A DNA stretch of 64,000 nt, taken from Gemmatimonadales bacterium (GTDB lineage: Bacteria > Gemmatimonadota > Gemmatimonadetes > Gemmatimonadales > GWC2-71-9). Below the pieces are notes generated by a model. The model did no database searches. It saw only the letters and a list, made by a program, of their open reading frames with translations, and was not told the DNA's origin. Below are positions 18,118 to 26,560 of the stretch, piece after piece. Each line of letters starts with the position of its first letter. Position 1 is the first letter of the stretch. The stretch covers positions 186,001 through 250,000 of the forward strand of contig JAWKQM010000006.1 in NCBI GenBank assembly GCA_041390145.1, in the 5' to 3' direction. The translations under genes and the position numbers were made by a program.

Positions 18118-19135
18118 CACGGACCTCGGGGGGGAGGGTGTCGAGGGCTTCCTTGAGCCGCGCGGCGTCGGCGCGATTCATGACGAGGATCCGGCCGTTG
18201 GCGCGCACCACCACGATGTCCCGGACGCCGAAGAGCACGATCGGATCGCCGTCGGTCCAGGCGATGCAGTCCTCGGCGCCGTGGGCATGGACAGGCCCGA
18301 CAAGCACGTTCCCGCCGGCGTCGTGCTCGCGGACCCTTGCGAGTGCTTCCCACGTGCCCACGTCGTCCCAGTGAAAAGCGCCGGCCACCACCGCCACGGC
18401 GTTGCTCCGTTCGAGCACGCCGACGTCGATCGAGACCGGCGTGACCATCGAGAAGAAGCGCGATACGTCACCGGCGCGCAGCGCGGCGAGCGCCACCGAC
18501 AGCTCCGGGGTGTGCCGTTCGACCTCGGCGCGGAGCCGGGCCGCCGTCCACGCGAAGAGACCGCTGTTCCAGAGGGCACCGGCCGCGATGAGGTCGAGGG
18601 CGCGGGCCGCCTCCGGCTTTTCGACGAAGCGCGCCACCCGGCGTGCCGTGGCGTCGAGCTCGGGGCCCGGCACGATGTAGCCGTAGCCCGTCTCCGGCCG
18701 CGACGGTACCATGCCGACGGTCACCAGCCGGTCGTGCTTGCGGGCGCTCTCGAGTGCGGCGACGGCGGTATGGCGGAATGCCTCCGGATCCCTGATGACC
18801 CAGTCGGCGTGCAGCGAGAGGACTTCGGCGTCGGGATCGCGGCGCTGCGCCTCGAGCGTGGCCCAGAGCAGCGCCGGACCGGTGGAGGCCGCGCGCGGCT
18901 CGACCAAAATGTTTTCGGGAGGGAGGGGAAGCGCCTTCCGCAGCGGACCGGCGAGCGCTTCACCGGTCACCACCAGCACATGGGCGGGGTCCACCAGTCC
19001 GGCCAGTCGCTCGACCGCCTCTTCCGCCGTGGAGCGCGGGCCGGCCAGGGGGAGCAGTTGTTTCGGGTGCGCCGGGGTGCTGAGCGGCCAGAATCGCGTG
19101 CCGGAGCCACCGGCGAGGAGGACGGCCCAGCGCAT
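18110..19135 (-). CDS. manC: Mannose-1-phosphate guanylyltransferase
   Basis: This enzyme makes GDP-mannose from mannose-1-phosphate and GTP. The 341-residue protein starts MRWAVLLAGGSGTRFWPLS, the signature of the nucleotidyltransferase family, followed by PKQLL, EPRAASTGPA, LHADWVI and the FVEKPE segment. It is the short form without a phosphomannose isomerase domain. Its ATG overlaps the stop of the Roadblock gene by one base. The operon goes on to a GlmU-like enzyme and a membrane glycosyltransferase, consistent with surface polysaccharide or protein glycosylation. Confidence 0.93.
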   Translation of the reverse strand: MRWAVLLAGGSGTRFWPLSTPAHPKQLLPLAGPRSTAEEAVERLAGLVDPAHVLVVTGEALAGPLRKALPLPPENILVEPRAASTGPALLWATLEAQRRDPDAEVLSLHADWVIRDPEAFRHTAVAALESARKHDRLVTVGMVPSRPETGYGYIVPGPELDATARRVARFVEKPEAARALDLIAAGALWNSGLFAWTAARLRAEVERHTPELSVALAALRAGDVSRFFSMVTPVSIDVGVLERSNAVAVVAGAFHWDDVGTWEALARVREHDAGGNVLVGPVHAHGAEDCIAWTDGDPIVLFGVRDIVVVRANGRILVMNRADAARLKEALDTLPPEVRDV

Positions 19136-19485
19136 CAGAGCAGTGCGGAGAGCGCTTCGGCTTCCGCGGAGAGTTCGAAGAGGAGGGTGCCCACGTTCAC
19201 GTCCCGGCGCACGAGGAGGAGCAGCGAGGCGTCATCCCGCACGGGGTGGATGACCACGCGGCCGGATTCGTACTCGACGACGCCGATCTGGAGCTTGCCC
19301 TGCCTGGTGCTCTGACCCAGCTGGGCGAGCTGTCGCAGGGCGGCGGAACCGACCGCCGCCAGCTCATCGGCGGCGGGATCGTTGCCGGCCTGGGCGACCG
19401 AGAGACCGTCGTCGCTCAAGACCAGCACGCCGAGCACACCGGGGCGCGCGGCCAGGTCATCCAAGAGGCCTGAAATTGTGGGCAT
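19135..19485 (-). CDS. Roadblock/LC7 domain protein
   Basis: A 116-residue protein consisting of one Roadblock/LC7 fold (LLDDLAARPGVLGVLVLSDDGLSV, then the long helix with ADELAAVGSAALRQLAQLG and a VVIHPVRDDASLLLLV strand). In bacteria such proteins (MglB type) act as regulators of small Ras-like GTPases, but no GTPase gene lies nearby. It is the first gene of the operon, with GGAG 9 nt before the ATG and a good promoter 30-60 nt upstream. Confidence 0.85.
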   Translation of the reverse strand: MPTISGLLDDLAARPGVLGVLVLSDDGLSVAQAGNDPAADELAAVGSAALRQLAQLGQSTRQGKLQIGVVEYESGRVVIHPVRDDASLLLLVRRDVNVGTLLFELSAEAEALSALL

Positions 19486-19520
19486 TCAGCGTGCTCCGCG
19501 GCGGGGGTCGAGGCCCGCGG

Positions 19521-19549
19521 AACGTAGATGGCGACCGGGGCGAAGTCAA
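19521..19549 (-). promoter_or_regulatory. Promoter of the Roadblock-manC operon
   Basis: Reading leftward, TTGACT (19549-19544), a 17-nt spacer and TACGTT (19526-19521) form a strong sigma-70-like promoter with a start near 19514. It is back-to-back with the promoter at 19564; the two -35 boxes are about 15 bp apart. Confidence 0.75.
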
Positions 19550-19563
19550 GAAACCACGGTGGG

Positions 19564-19592
19564 TTGACCCACTTCATCCCCGTTGGTAACCT
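19564..19592 (+). promoter_or_regulatory. Promoter of the 19602 lipoprotein gene
   Basis: TTGACC (19564-19569), a 17-nt spacer and TAACCT (19587-19592) lie 9 nt before the ATG at 19602. The start would be at about 19599, so the leader is 0-3 nt and no ribosome-binding site is present. Confidence 0.7.
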
Positions 19593-19601
19593 TCCGTTCT
19601 T

Positions 19602-20168
19602 ATGCGCCTTCCACACCTGCTTTCCATGCTCGCCGCCGTCGCGACCGCTTCGGCCTGCAGCGACAACGTCAACCTCGCGCCGGCGTCGATCCCGAACGTG
19701 GTCGACACCTTCACGATCGGCTCGCTCACCAGCTCGCCGGTGTCGATCCCCAGCGCCTATTCCGTCGCCGACGGCAACGTGGTCCGTACCGACCTGACCT
19801 CCGCTTTCGACTTCGCGTACAACGTGGACGCCACGGGGCAGCACGTCCTCCTCACGCTCGAAGTGATGCGGTTGGTCACCACCAACGGGTCGGGGCCGGG
19901 CATGCAGTTTACCTCGAAGCCGTTCGACCAATTGAGCCAGGCGCCGTCGAACGGGTGGATCACCGGGGACACGATCAAGGTCGATTCCGGTACCGTGCTG
20001 CTGCTCCGCTCGCGGATCATTTGCGGCGGGCTCGGTGTCCCGCTCTATGGGAAGATGGAAGTGCTCTCCATCGACGACACGCCAGGGAACCAGACCATGA
20101 CCTTCGCGGCGCTCTCCAACGAAAACTGCGGCTACAAGAGTCTGGTCCCCGGCCTCCCGAGGGACTGA
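19602..20168 (+). CDS. Hypothetical lipoprotein
   Basis: A 188-residue protein with a signal peptide and a lipobox-like ATASAC (cysteine at residue 19), then a beta-rich domain with Asp, Thr and Ser in the loops and two further cysteines in the last 60 residues. I do not recognise the family. It has its own promoter with almost no leader, and serS follows after 4 nt, so serS may be expressed from this promoter. Confidence 0.72.
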   Translation: MRLPHLLSMLAAVATASACSDNVNLAPASIPNVVDTFTIGSLTSSPVSIPSAYSVADGNVVRTDLTSAFDFAYNVDATGQHVLLTLEVMRLVTTNGSGPGMQFTSKPFDQLSQAPSNGWITGDTIKVDSGTVLLLRSRIICGGLGVPLYGKMEVLSIDDTPGNQTMTFAALSNENCGYKSLVPGLPRD

Positions 20169-20172
20169 GGCT

Positions 20173-21456
20173 GTGATCGACCTTCGCCAGCTGCGCCAGG
20201 ATCCCGACGGCGTCCGGAGCCGGTTGGCCCGGCGCCTCGATCCGGGCGTCGACGCCAGGCTCGAGGAGATTCTCGCCCTCGACGTCCAGCGCCGTGCCAT
20301 TCTCTCCCGCGTTGAATCCCTGAAGTCGGAACGGAACAAGGCCACCGAGGAGGTGGCGCGACGCAAGCGGGCCAAGCAGCCGGCCGAAGATCTCATGGCG
20401 GACCTGCGCGCATCCGGCGAGGAGGTGCGGGTGCTCGACGCCGAGTTGCGGGAGGTCGAGGCGGCGCTGGAAGCCCGGGCGCTGGACGTCCCCAACCTCC
20501 CGTCGCCCGAGTGTCCCGACGGCGATGCGACGGCCAACACCGTCCTGCGCAGCTGGGGCAGCCCACCGACGTTCGACTTTGAGCCGCGTCCGCACTGGGA
20601 ACTCGGCGAACGACTCGGGATTCTCGACCTGCCGCGCGGGGCCAAGCTGTCGGGGAGCGGGTTCCCGGTCTTCGTCGGGCTTGGCGCGCGCCTGGTGCGC
20701 GCCCTCGAAAACTTCATGCTCGACCTCCACACGCGGGAGCATGGATACGTCGAGGTCGCTCCGCCGCTGCTGCTCAACGAGGCCAGCCTGCTCGGAACGG
20801 GCCAGCTGCCCAAGTTCGAGGAGGATCTCTACCGTGTCGAGCGCGACGGGCTCTACCTCCTGCCGACCGCGGAGGTGCCCGTCACGAACCTGCATCGCGA
20901 CGAGATTCTCGACGGCGCCTCGCTGCCGATCGGCTATGTGGCCAGCACCCCCTGTTTCCGGCGGGAAGCCGGCGCGCACGGCAAGGACACGCGCGGCCTG
21001 ATCCGCCTCCACCAGTTCGACAAGGTGGAAATCGTCCGGTTTGTGCGGCCGGAGCACGGTGCCGCGGAACACGAGCGCATCACCGGGCATGCCGAAGCGG
21101 TGCTGCAGCGGCTCGGGTTGCCGTACCGGGTGCTTTCCCTCGCGGCGGGGGACATCGGATTTGCCAGCGCCCGCACGCTCGATCTGGAGGTCTGGGCCGC
21201 CGGCGTCAACGGCTGGCTCGAGGTGTCGAGCGCCTCGACCTTCACCGACTTCCAGGCCCGGCGGGCCAACATCCGGTTCCGGCCGGAGCCGGGCGCCAAG
21301 CCGGAATTCGTGCACACCCTGAACGCCAGCGGACTCGCCTTCCCGCGCACCATCATCGCGCTGCTTGAGCACGGCCAGCAGGCGGATGGTTCCGTCCAGA
21401 TTCCCGAGGCGCTTGCGCCCTATCTGGGGACCGATCGCCTGGTCCCTCGTGCGTAG
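20173..21456 (+). CDS. serS: Seryl-tRNA synthetase
   Basis: Charges tRNA-Ser, and also tRNA-Sec (for which a gene lies at 45629), with serine. The 427-residue protein has the N-terminal tRNA-binding coiled coil (residues about 30-100), class II motif 2 (TPCFRREAGAHGKDTRGLIR) and a motif 3 region FPRTIIALLEHGQQADGS with Leu-Glu-His where Leu-Glu-Asn is more usual. It starts with GTG 20173. The sensor kinase gene starts 8 nt before the serS stop. Confidence 0.96.
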   Translation: MIDLRQLRQDPDGVRSRLARRLDPGVDARLEEILALDVQRRAILSRVESLKSERNKATEEVARRKRAKQPAEDLMADLRASGEEVRVLDAELREVEAALEARALDVPNLPSPECPDGDATANTVLRSWGSPPTFDFEPRPHWELGERLGILDLPRGAKLSGSGFPVFVGLGARLVRALENFMLDLHTREHGYVEVAPPLLLNEASLLGTGQLPKFEEDLYRVERDGLYLLPTAEVPVTNLHRDEILDGASLPIGYVASTPCFRREAGAHGKDTRGLIRLHQFDKVEIVRFVRPEHGAAEHERITGHAEAVLQRLGLPYRVLSLAAGDIGFASARTLDLEVWAAGVNGWLEVSSASTFTDFQARRANIRFRPEPGAKPEFVHTLNASGLAFPRTIIALLEHGQQADGSVQIPEALAPYLGTDRLVPRA

Positions 21457-22618
21457 GGACTCGGTCCGCCGCTTCGCGCCGGGCGTGATCGTCGCCCTGG
21501 CCGTCGGGCTCATTGCCCTGACGGCCGGCACGGGGTTGATGGTCACGCGGCACCTCCAGCAGGACGCCCTCAACATCAGTCGGCTCTATTCCGGTGTGTT
21601 TGCCGGCCTGAACGACCCCAGCCCTGGTGCTGAGGCGGGCGCGCTCCTCCAGCTCGGTGAGCGGGTGCGGCAGCAGGGGCTTCCGCTCGTCGTGACCGAC
21701 GGGATGGGACAGGTCACCGCCTACGCGAACCTTCCCTTCCAGGCCGAACTGGATGACCCCCGCGTCAAGGACTACGCGAAGAAGCTGGACAGGGTGAACC
21801 CCCCGCTCGTGGAGCCGGGCCTCGGCACGGTGCACTTCGGCCCGTTGCCGGCCCGCCGGCAGCTTGGCCTCCTGGCCCTCCTGCAGGCGCTGACGGTGGC
21901 GGTGATGATCGGTGTGGCCTACTTCGCCTACCGGCATGCGATGTCCTCGCAGCGCGACCGCCTCTGGGTGGCCATGGCCCGCGAGGCGGCGCACCAGATG
22001 GGCACGCCGCTGACGAGCCTGCAGGGGTGGATCGAGGTGGTGCGGTCCCGGCCGACCCCCCCGGCGGATCTGGCCGAGCACCTGGCGGCGGATGCCGAGC
22101 GGCTGGAGCGCGTGGCGCAGCGCTTCGAGCGCATCGGCAACCCCGCCCGACGCGAACCGATTGGCCTCGGCGCGCTCGCCGATCGGGTGGCCGGGTATTT
22201 CCGGCCACGGCTCCCGCGCCATGCCAACCCCATCGAACTGCGGGTGGAGGCGGCAGGGGCGGGGCCCAATGTCCTCGGCGACACGATCCTCCTCGAGTGG
22301 GCGCTGGAGTCTCTGGTCAAGAACGCGATCGACGCCCTGCGTGGCCGCTCCGGCACCATCATCCTCCGGGTCGAGTCCGAGGGGCGGCAGGGGGTGCTCC
22401 GCATCATCGACGACGGACCGGGCATCGAAGGCAGCATCCGGCGTACGCTCTTCCAGCCGGGCATCAGCACCAAGACTGGCGGGTGGGGAATCGGGCTCGC
22501 CCTCGCCACGCGGGTCGCGCAGGAAGCGCACGAGGGGAGTCTCTCGCTGGAGCCCTCGCCAACCGGCGCCTGTTTCCGACTTGCACTCCCGCTCCAGGAC
22601 GAGGCAGCCGCCACATGA
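21449..22618 (+). CDS. Membrane sensor histidine kinase
   Basis: A 389-residue kinase starting at GTG 21449. An N-terminal helix (residues about 10-30), an extracytoplasmic region of about 110 residues and a second helix (about 148-170) precede the HisKA-like segment with the phospho-acceptor His182 in AAHQMGTPLTSL. The HATPase domain has SLVKNAIDAL (N box), DDGPGI (G1) and GWGIGLALA (G2). No response regulator gene is adjacent, so it is an orphan here; the signal is unknown. It overlaps serS by 8 nt and the helicase gene by 4 nt. Confidence 0.85.
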   Translation: MRRDSVRRFAPGVIVALAVGLIALTAGTGLMVTRHLQQDALNISRLYSGVFAGLNDPSPGAEAGALLQLGERVRQQGLPLVVTDGMGQVTAYANLPFQAELDDPRVKDYAKKLDRVNPPLVEPGLGTVHFGPLPARRQLGLLALLQALTVAVMIGVAYFAYRHAMSSQRDRLWVAMAREAAHQMGTPLTSLQGWIEVVRSRPTPPADLAEHLAADAERLERVAQRFERIGNPARREPIGLGALADRVAGYFRPRLPRHANPIELRVEAAGAGPNVLGDTILLEWALESLVKNAIDALRGRSGTIILRVESEGRQGVLRIIDDGPGIEGSIRRTLFQPGISTKTGGWGIGLALATRVAQEAHEGSLSLEPSPTGACFRLALPLQDEAAAT

Positions 22619-24864
22619 CCACACCGCTCCTCGGTTCCCTGAATCCCGCCCAGCGCGAGGCGGTCGAGCACGTCGAGGGACCGCTGCTCGTGCTGGCGGG
22701 CGCCGGCTCGGGCAAGACGCGCGTGCTCACCGCGCGCGTCGCGAACCTGATCGAGACGCACGGAGTGGCGCCCGACCGGATCTTCGCGGTCACCTTCACC
22801 AACAAGGCCGCCTCCGAAATGAAGGAGCGGATCGGCCGGCTGCTGGGACGCGACCCGGGCGGGCTCTGGATCGGCACCTTCCACTCGCTCTCGGCGCGCC
22901 TGCTGCGGCGGGAAGCCGAACTGCTGGGCTTCACGCGCCAGTACACCATCTACGACGAGGACGATCGGCTGCGCCTGATCCGGCGATTGCTGGAACAGCT
23001 GGGGCACCCGCCGAAGGCCTTTTCGCCCAAGGCGGTGCAATCGATCATCTCCGGTGCCAAGAACCGGATGGTGCCGCCGAGCGAGCTGCTGGCCTCGAGC
23101 ACCTTCAACCCGATGGTGAAGGTGGCGGCGGAGGTCTACGCCGCCCTGGGGCCCGCGCTGCAGTCCGCCAACGCCATGGATTTCGACGACCTGCTGCTCC
23201 ATCCGCTGGCGCTCTTCCGGAAGCACCCGGAACGGCTGGAGGCGTATCGCCGGAAGTTCCAGTTTGTCCTCGTGGACGAGTTCCAGGACACCAACCGCGC
23301 GCAGTACGAACTGATTCGCGCGCTGGGATCGCACGGGAACGTGAGCGCCGTGGGCGACGACGACCAGTCGATCTACGGCTGGCGCGGCGCCGAAGTGCGC
23401 AACATGGTCGATTTCCAGACCGACTTCGGCGGCGTGCACCTGGTCCGCCTCGAGGAGAACTACCGGTCCACCCAGGTGGTGCTCGACGCGGCGAATGCCG
23501 TCATCGCCGAGAACACGGGGCGGATCGGCAAGACGCTGCGAACCGCGCGGCGGGGCGGGGAATCGGTCACCCTGGTGGCGGCAGCCGACGAGCGTGACGA
23601 GGCGGAATGGATTTCCGGCGAACTCCGCCGCCGCGCCGCGGATGGCGACTGGGGCTACGGTGAAATGGCCGTGCTCTACCGCACCAATGCGCAGTCCCGC
23701 GCGCTCGAAGAGTCGTTCCGCCGGAGCGGGACACCATATCGGATCGTCGGGGCCATCAGCTTCTACGACCGCCGCGAGGTCAAGGACCTGCTCGCCTACC
23801 TCCGGCTCGTGGCGAATCCTGCGGACGATGAGGCGTTCCTCCGGGCCGTGGCCGTGCCCCGTCGCGGCATCGGCGACTCCAGCCTGGCGACGCTGATCGA
23901 ATCCGCGCGGCAATGGGACAAGCCCCTCCTCGCGGCCGCCGGCATCGCCGATCGCATTGCCGACCTGCGTCCCAACGTGCGGCAGGCGCTGACCGGATTC
24001 GCGGCGCTGCTCGACCGGCTGCGAAGCGAGGCCGGGCATCAGCCCCCCGCCGACGTCCTGGAGGAGTTGATCCAGGCCATCGATTACGAGAACCTCCTGC
24101 ACCAGGAGGGACCGGAAGGCGCCGACCGCTGGGACAACGTCCGGGAACTGGTGGCGAGCGCCGCCAACTGGTCGGAGGTGGTGGTGGAAGACCCTGAAGA
24201 GCCGGGCTCGCCGCTCGAACGATTCCTGGCCGACGCCGCCCTCCTGAGCTCGCACGACTCGATCGAAGGGTCGGAGGAAGGGGTCACCCTCATGACCATC
24301 CACACCGCCAAGGGGCTGGAATGGCCGGTGGTGGTGCTCGCCGGCCTCGAGGATGGGCTCTTCCCGCTGGCCCGTGCTGACGAGCAGCCGGGAGGAGTGG
24401 AGGAGGAGCGGCGTCTCTGCTACGTGGGCCTGACGCGCGCCAAGGACAAGCTGTACCTCACCTTTGCGCGCAGCCGTCGGCGCGGCGGCGACCTCAAGTA
24501 CGGACGCCCATCCCGGTTCCTGGAGTCGTTGCCACCGGGAATCCTGGATGAACGGAGAACATCGGTCGCAGGCTGGCAGGGCAGCGGGGCAGCAGGGCAG
24601 CGGGGCAGTTGGCAGCGCCCGTCGGCCCCGCAGACCCGCAGCCCGGCGGCCCCGCCCGCGCCAGAAGAAATCTCGCAGGACGCCCCACGCTACGTGCGCG
24701 GGGAGCGCGTGACGCACCGGCGGTTCGGCAGCGGGTCGATCCAGGGACTCTCCGGGGGTGGGCGCGACCTGAAGGTGTCCGTCCAGTTTGACGACGAGGA
24801 AGTCGGGCTGAAACAACTGCTCGTGGCCTTCGCGGGTCTCGAACGAGAGTGGGAGAGCGCATGA
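22615..24864 (+). CDS. pcrA: UvrD/PcrA-type DNA helicase
   Basis: A 749-residue superfamily 1A 3'-5' helicase used in repair and replication restart. Motif I GAGSGKTR has Lys34; motif II is VDEFQDTN; DDQSIYGWRGA, VTLMTIHTAKGLEW and a C-terminal RGERVTHRRFGSG are typical of PcrA/UvrD. A low-complexity linker (about residues 650-680) is encoded by a 16-nt tandem repeat at 24578-24609. ATG 22615 overlaps the kinase stop, and the TGA overlaps gatC. The name pcrA versus uvrD is a choice of convention. Confidence 0.94.
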   Translation: MTTPLLGSLNPAQREAVEHVEGPLLVLAGAGSGKTRVLTARVANLIETHGVAPDRIFAVTFTNKAASEMKERIGRLLGRDPGGLWIGTFHSLSARLLRREAELLGFTRQYTIYDEDDRLRLIRRLLEQLGHPPKAFSPKAVQSIISGAKNRMVPPSELLASSTFNPMVKVAAEVYAALGPALQSANAMDFDDLLLHPLALFRKHPERLEAYRRKFQFVLVDEFQDTNRAQYELIRALGSHGNVSAVGDDDQSIYGWRGAEVRNMVDFQTDFGGVHLVRLEENYRSTQVVLDAANAVIAENTGRIGKTLRTARRGGESVTLVAAADERDEAEWISGELRRRAADGDWGYGEMAVLYRTNAQSRALEESFRRSGTPYRIVGAISFYDRREVKDLLAYLRLVANPADDEAFLRAVAVPRRGIGDSSLATLIESARQWDKPLLAAAGIADRIADLRPNVRQALTGFAALLDRLRSEAGHQPPADVLEELIQAIDYENLLHQEGPEGADRWDNVRELVASAANWSEVVVEDPEEPGSPLERFLADAALLSSHDSIEGSEEGVTLMTIHTAKGLEWPVVVLAGLEDGLFPLARADEQPGGVEEERRLCYVGLTRAKDKLYLTFARSRRRGGDLKYGRPSRFLESLPPGILDERRTSVAGWQGSGAAGQRGSWQRPSAPQTRSPAAPPAPEEISQDAPRYVRGERVTHRRFGSGSIQGLSGGGRDLKVSVQFDDEEVGLKQLLVAFAGLEREWESA

Positions 24865-25160
24865 CCATTGGCCGGGATGAAATCCTGAATGTCGCAAAAC
24901 TCGCGGAACTCGATGTCCCTCTCCAGGACGTCGAGGCGCTTGCGGCACAGATCGGGCGCATCGTCGACTACGTGGCGCAGCTGAACGACGTTCCCGCCGG
25001 TGAGTCGGCGGAGCCGTTTCTCTCGGGCCCGGCGTCGGTCACGCTCCGGGAGGATGTCCCCGGTTCCGTTCCCCTCGCTCACGAGATTGCCTCCTTTGCC
25101 CCGGCGTTTCGCGACGGACTCTTTCTCGTGCCGCGGCTCGGCTCCATGGAGGGGGAATGA
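24861..25160 (+). CDS. gatC: Asp/Glu-tRNA amidotransferase subunit GatC
   Basis: GatC (99 residues) holds GatA and GatB together in the complex that converts Asp-tRNA-Asn and Glu-tRNA-Gln to Asn- and Gln-tRNA. It begins MTIGRDEILNVAKLAEL, a family signature. ATG 24861 overlaps the helicase stop and its TGA overlaps the gatA ATG (25157-25160). The full gatCAB set in one operon suggests the organism uses the indirect route for at least one of these tRNAs. Confidence 0.95.
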   Translation: MTIGRDEILNVAKLAELDVPLQDVEALAAQIGRIVDYVAQLNDVPAGESAEPFLSGPASVTLREDVPGSVPLAHEIASFAPAFRDGLFLVPRLGSMEGE

Positions 25161-26560
25161 GCGACGTGCAGGCGGAAGCGGCCTCGGTTGCCGGGCGCCT
25201 CCGCGCGGCGGAGGCGCGCGGCCTCAACGCGACCTTGCACTGGAGCGAGGACAACCTCGCCGCGGAAGCGGCCCGTGTCATGGCGATGCAGGCGTCCGGC
25301 GCCGCGCTCCCGCTGGCCGGGATGCCGATCGCCATCAAGGACAACATCGTCACCCTCGATGCCCCGACGACCTGCGCGTCGCGCATCCTCGAGGGCTATC
25401 GCTCTCCGTATGACGCGACGGTGGTGCACCGGCTTCGCAGTGCCGGGGCGCTGATCGCCGCCAAGGCCAACCTCGACGAGTTCGCCATGGGCTCGTCCAC
25501 CGAGCACTCGGCGTTCGGGCGGGTGCAACACCCCACGCATCCCGATCGCGTCCCCGGGGGCTCGTCGGGCGGATCCGCGGCGCTCGTGGCCGCCGGAGTG
25601 GTGCCGGCCGCGCTCGGCTCCGAAACGGGAGGCTCGGTCCGGCAACCGGCCAGCTTCTGCGGGATTGTCGGGGTCAAGCCGACCTACGGCCGGGTGAGCC
25701 GGTACGGATTGGTGGCCTTTGGGTCGTCGCTCGATTGCGTGTCGGTCTTTGGCCGCACGGTCGATGACGCCGCCCGGGTGCTCTCCGTGATCAGCGGGCC
25801 CGACCCGCGGGACGCCACCACCGTTGCCGCCGAGCCGCTGGCGCTGGATGCCACACCCGGGTCGTTGCGCGGGCTGCGGGTCGGTCTGCCCGCCGAATAC
25901 TTTCCCGCCGACCTCGATGCCGGGGTGCGTGCCGGCGTCGATCGCGCGAAGGAGGCGCTGCGCGCGCTTGGCGCGGAGCTGGTACCGGTGTCATTGCCAC
26001 ACACCCGGTTCGCGGTGCCGACCTACTATGTGCTGGCGCCGGCCGAGGCGGCCTCCAATCTCGCGCGGTACGACGGGGTGCGGTACGGCGTGCGGCGTGT
26101 CGGCGCTGCCGGGGACCTCCCCGCGCTCTACCGCGCGACGCGGGGCGAAGGGTTCGGCCAAGAGGTGCGGCGCCGCATCCTGGTCGGCACCTACGTGCTG
26201 AGCGCCGGGTATCACGACGCCTATTACAACAAGGCGCAGCAGGTCCGGAACCTGATTGCCGGTGATTTTACCCGGGCCTTCACGCCGGGCGGGGTGGACC
26301 TGCTGCTCACTCCCACGACACCCACCCCGGCGTTCCTCGCCGGGGAGAAGACCAGCGACCCGGTCGCGATGTACCTGGCCGACATCTTCGTGAGCGCCGT
26401 CTCCCTGGCGGGCCTCCCGGCCCTGAGCATCCCGGTCGGTCTCTCCGAGGGGCTGCCGGTGGGGGCGCAGCTGATCGCCCCGGCGTTCATGGAGTCGCGC
26501 ATGTTGTCGGTGGCGAGCGCGCTCGAGTCGGCGCTCGGCCCCGCCGGGGAGGTCCGCTGA
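25157..26560 (+). CDS. gatA: Asp/Glu-tRNA amidotransferase subunit GatA
   Basis: The amidase subunit (467 residues) releases ammonia from glutamine. The catalytic triad is visible: Lys61 in AIKDNI, a cis-Ser in GGSSGGSAAL (Ser136 or Ser137 by position) and the nucleophilic Ser in GSETGGSVRQPA. Length is standard. It starts by ATGA overlap with gatC and ends in TGATG with gatB. Confidence 0.96.
   Translation: MSDVQAEAASVAGRLRAAEARGLNATLHWSEDNLAAEAARVMAMQASGAALPLAGMPIAIKDNIVTLDAPTTCASRILEGYRSPYDATVVHRLRSAGALIAAKANLDEFAMGSSTEHSAFGRVQHPTHPDRVPGGSSGGSAALVAAGVVPAALGSETGGSVRQPASFCGIVGVKPTYGRVSRYGLVAFGSSLDCVSVFGRTVDDAARVLSVISGPDPRDATTVAAEPLALDATPGSLRGLRVGLPAEYFPADLDAGVRAGVDRAKEALRALGAELVPVSLPHTRFAVPTYYVLAPAEAASNLARYDGVRYGVRRVGAAGDLPALYRATRGEGFGQEVRRRILVGTYVLSAGYHDAYYNKAQQVRNLIAGDFTRAFTPGGVDLLLTPTTPTPAFLAGEKTSDPVAMYLADIFVSAVSLAGLPALSIPVGLSEGLPVGAQLIAPAFMESRMLSVASALESALGPAGEVR

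Noticed and set aside
21928..24948. A 1006-codon open frame on the minus strand opposite the sensor kinase, pcrA and gatC genes
   Set aside because: High GC creates long antisense frames; the plus strand encodes clear motifs of these three genes and the antisense product shows no recognisable domain.
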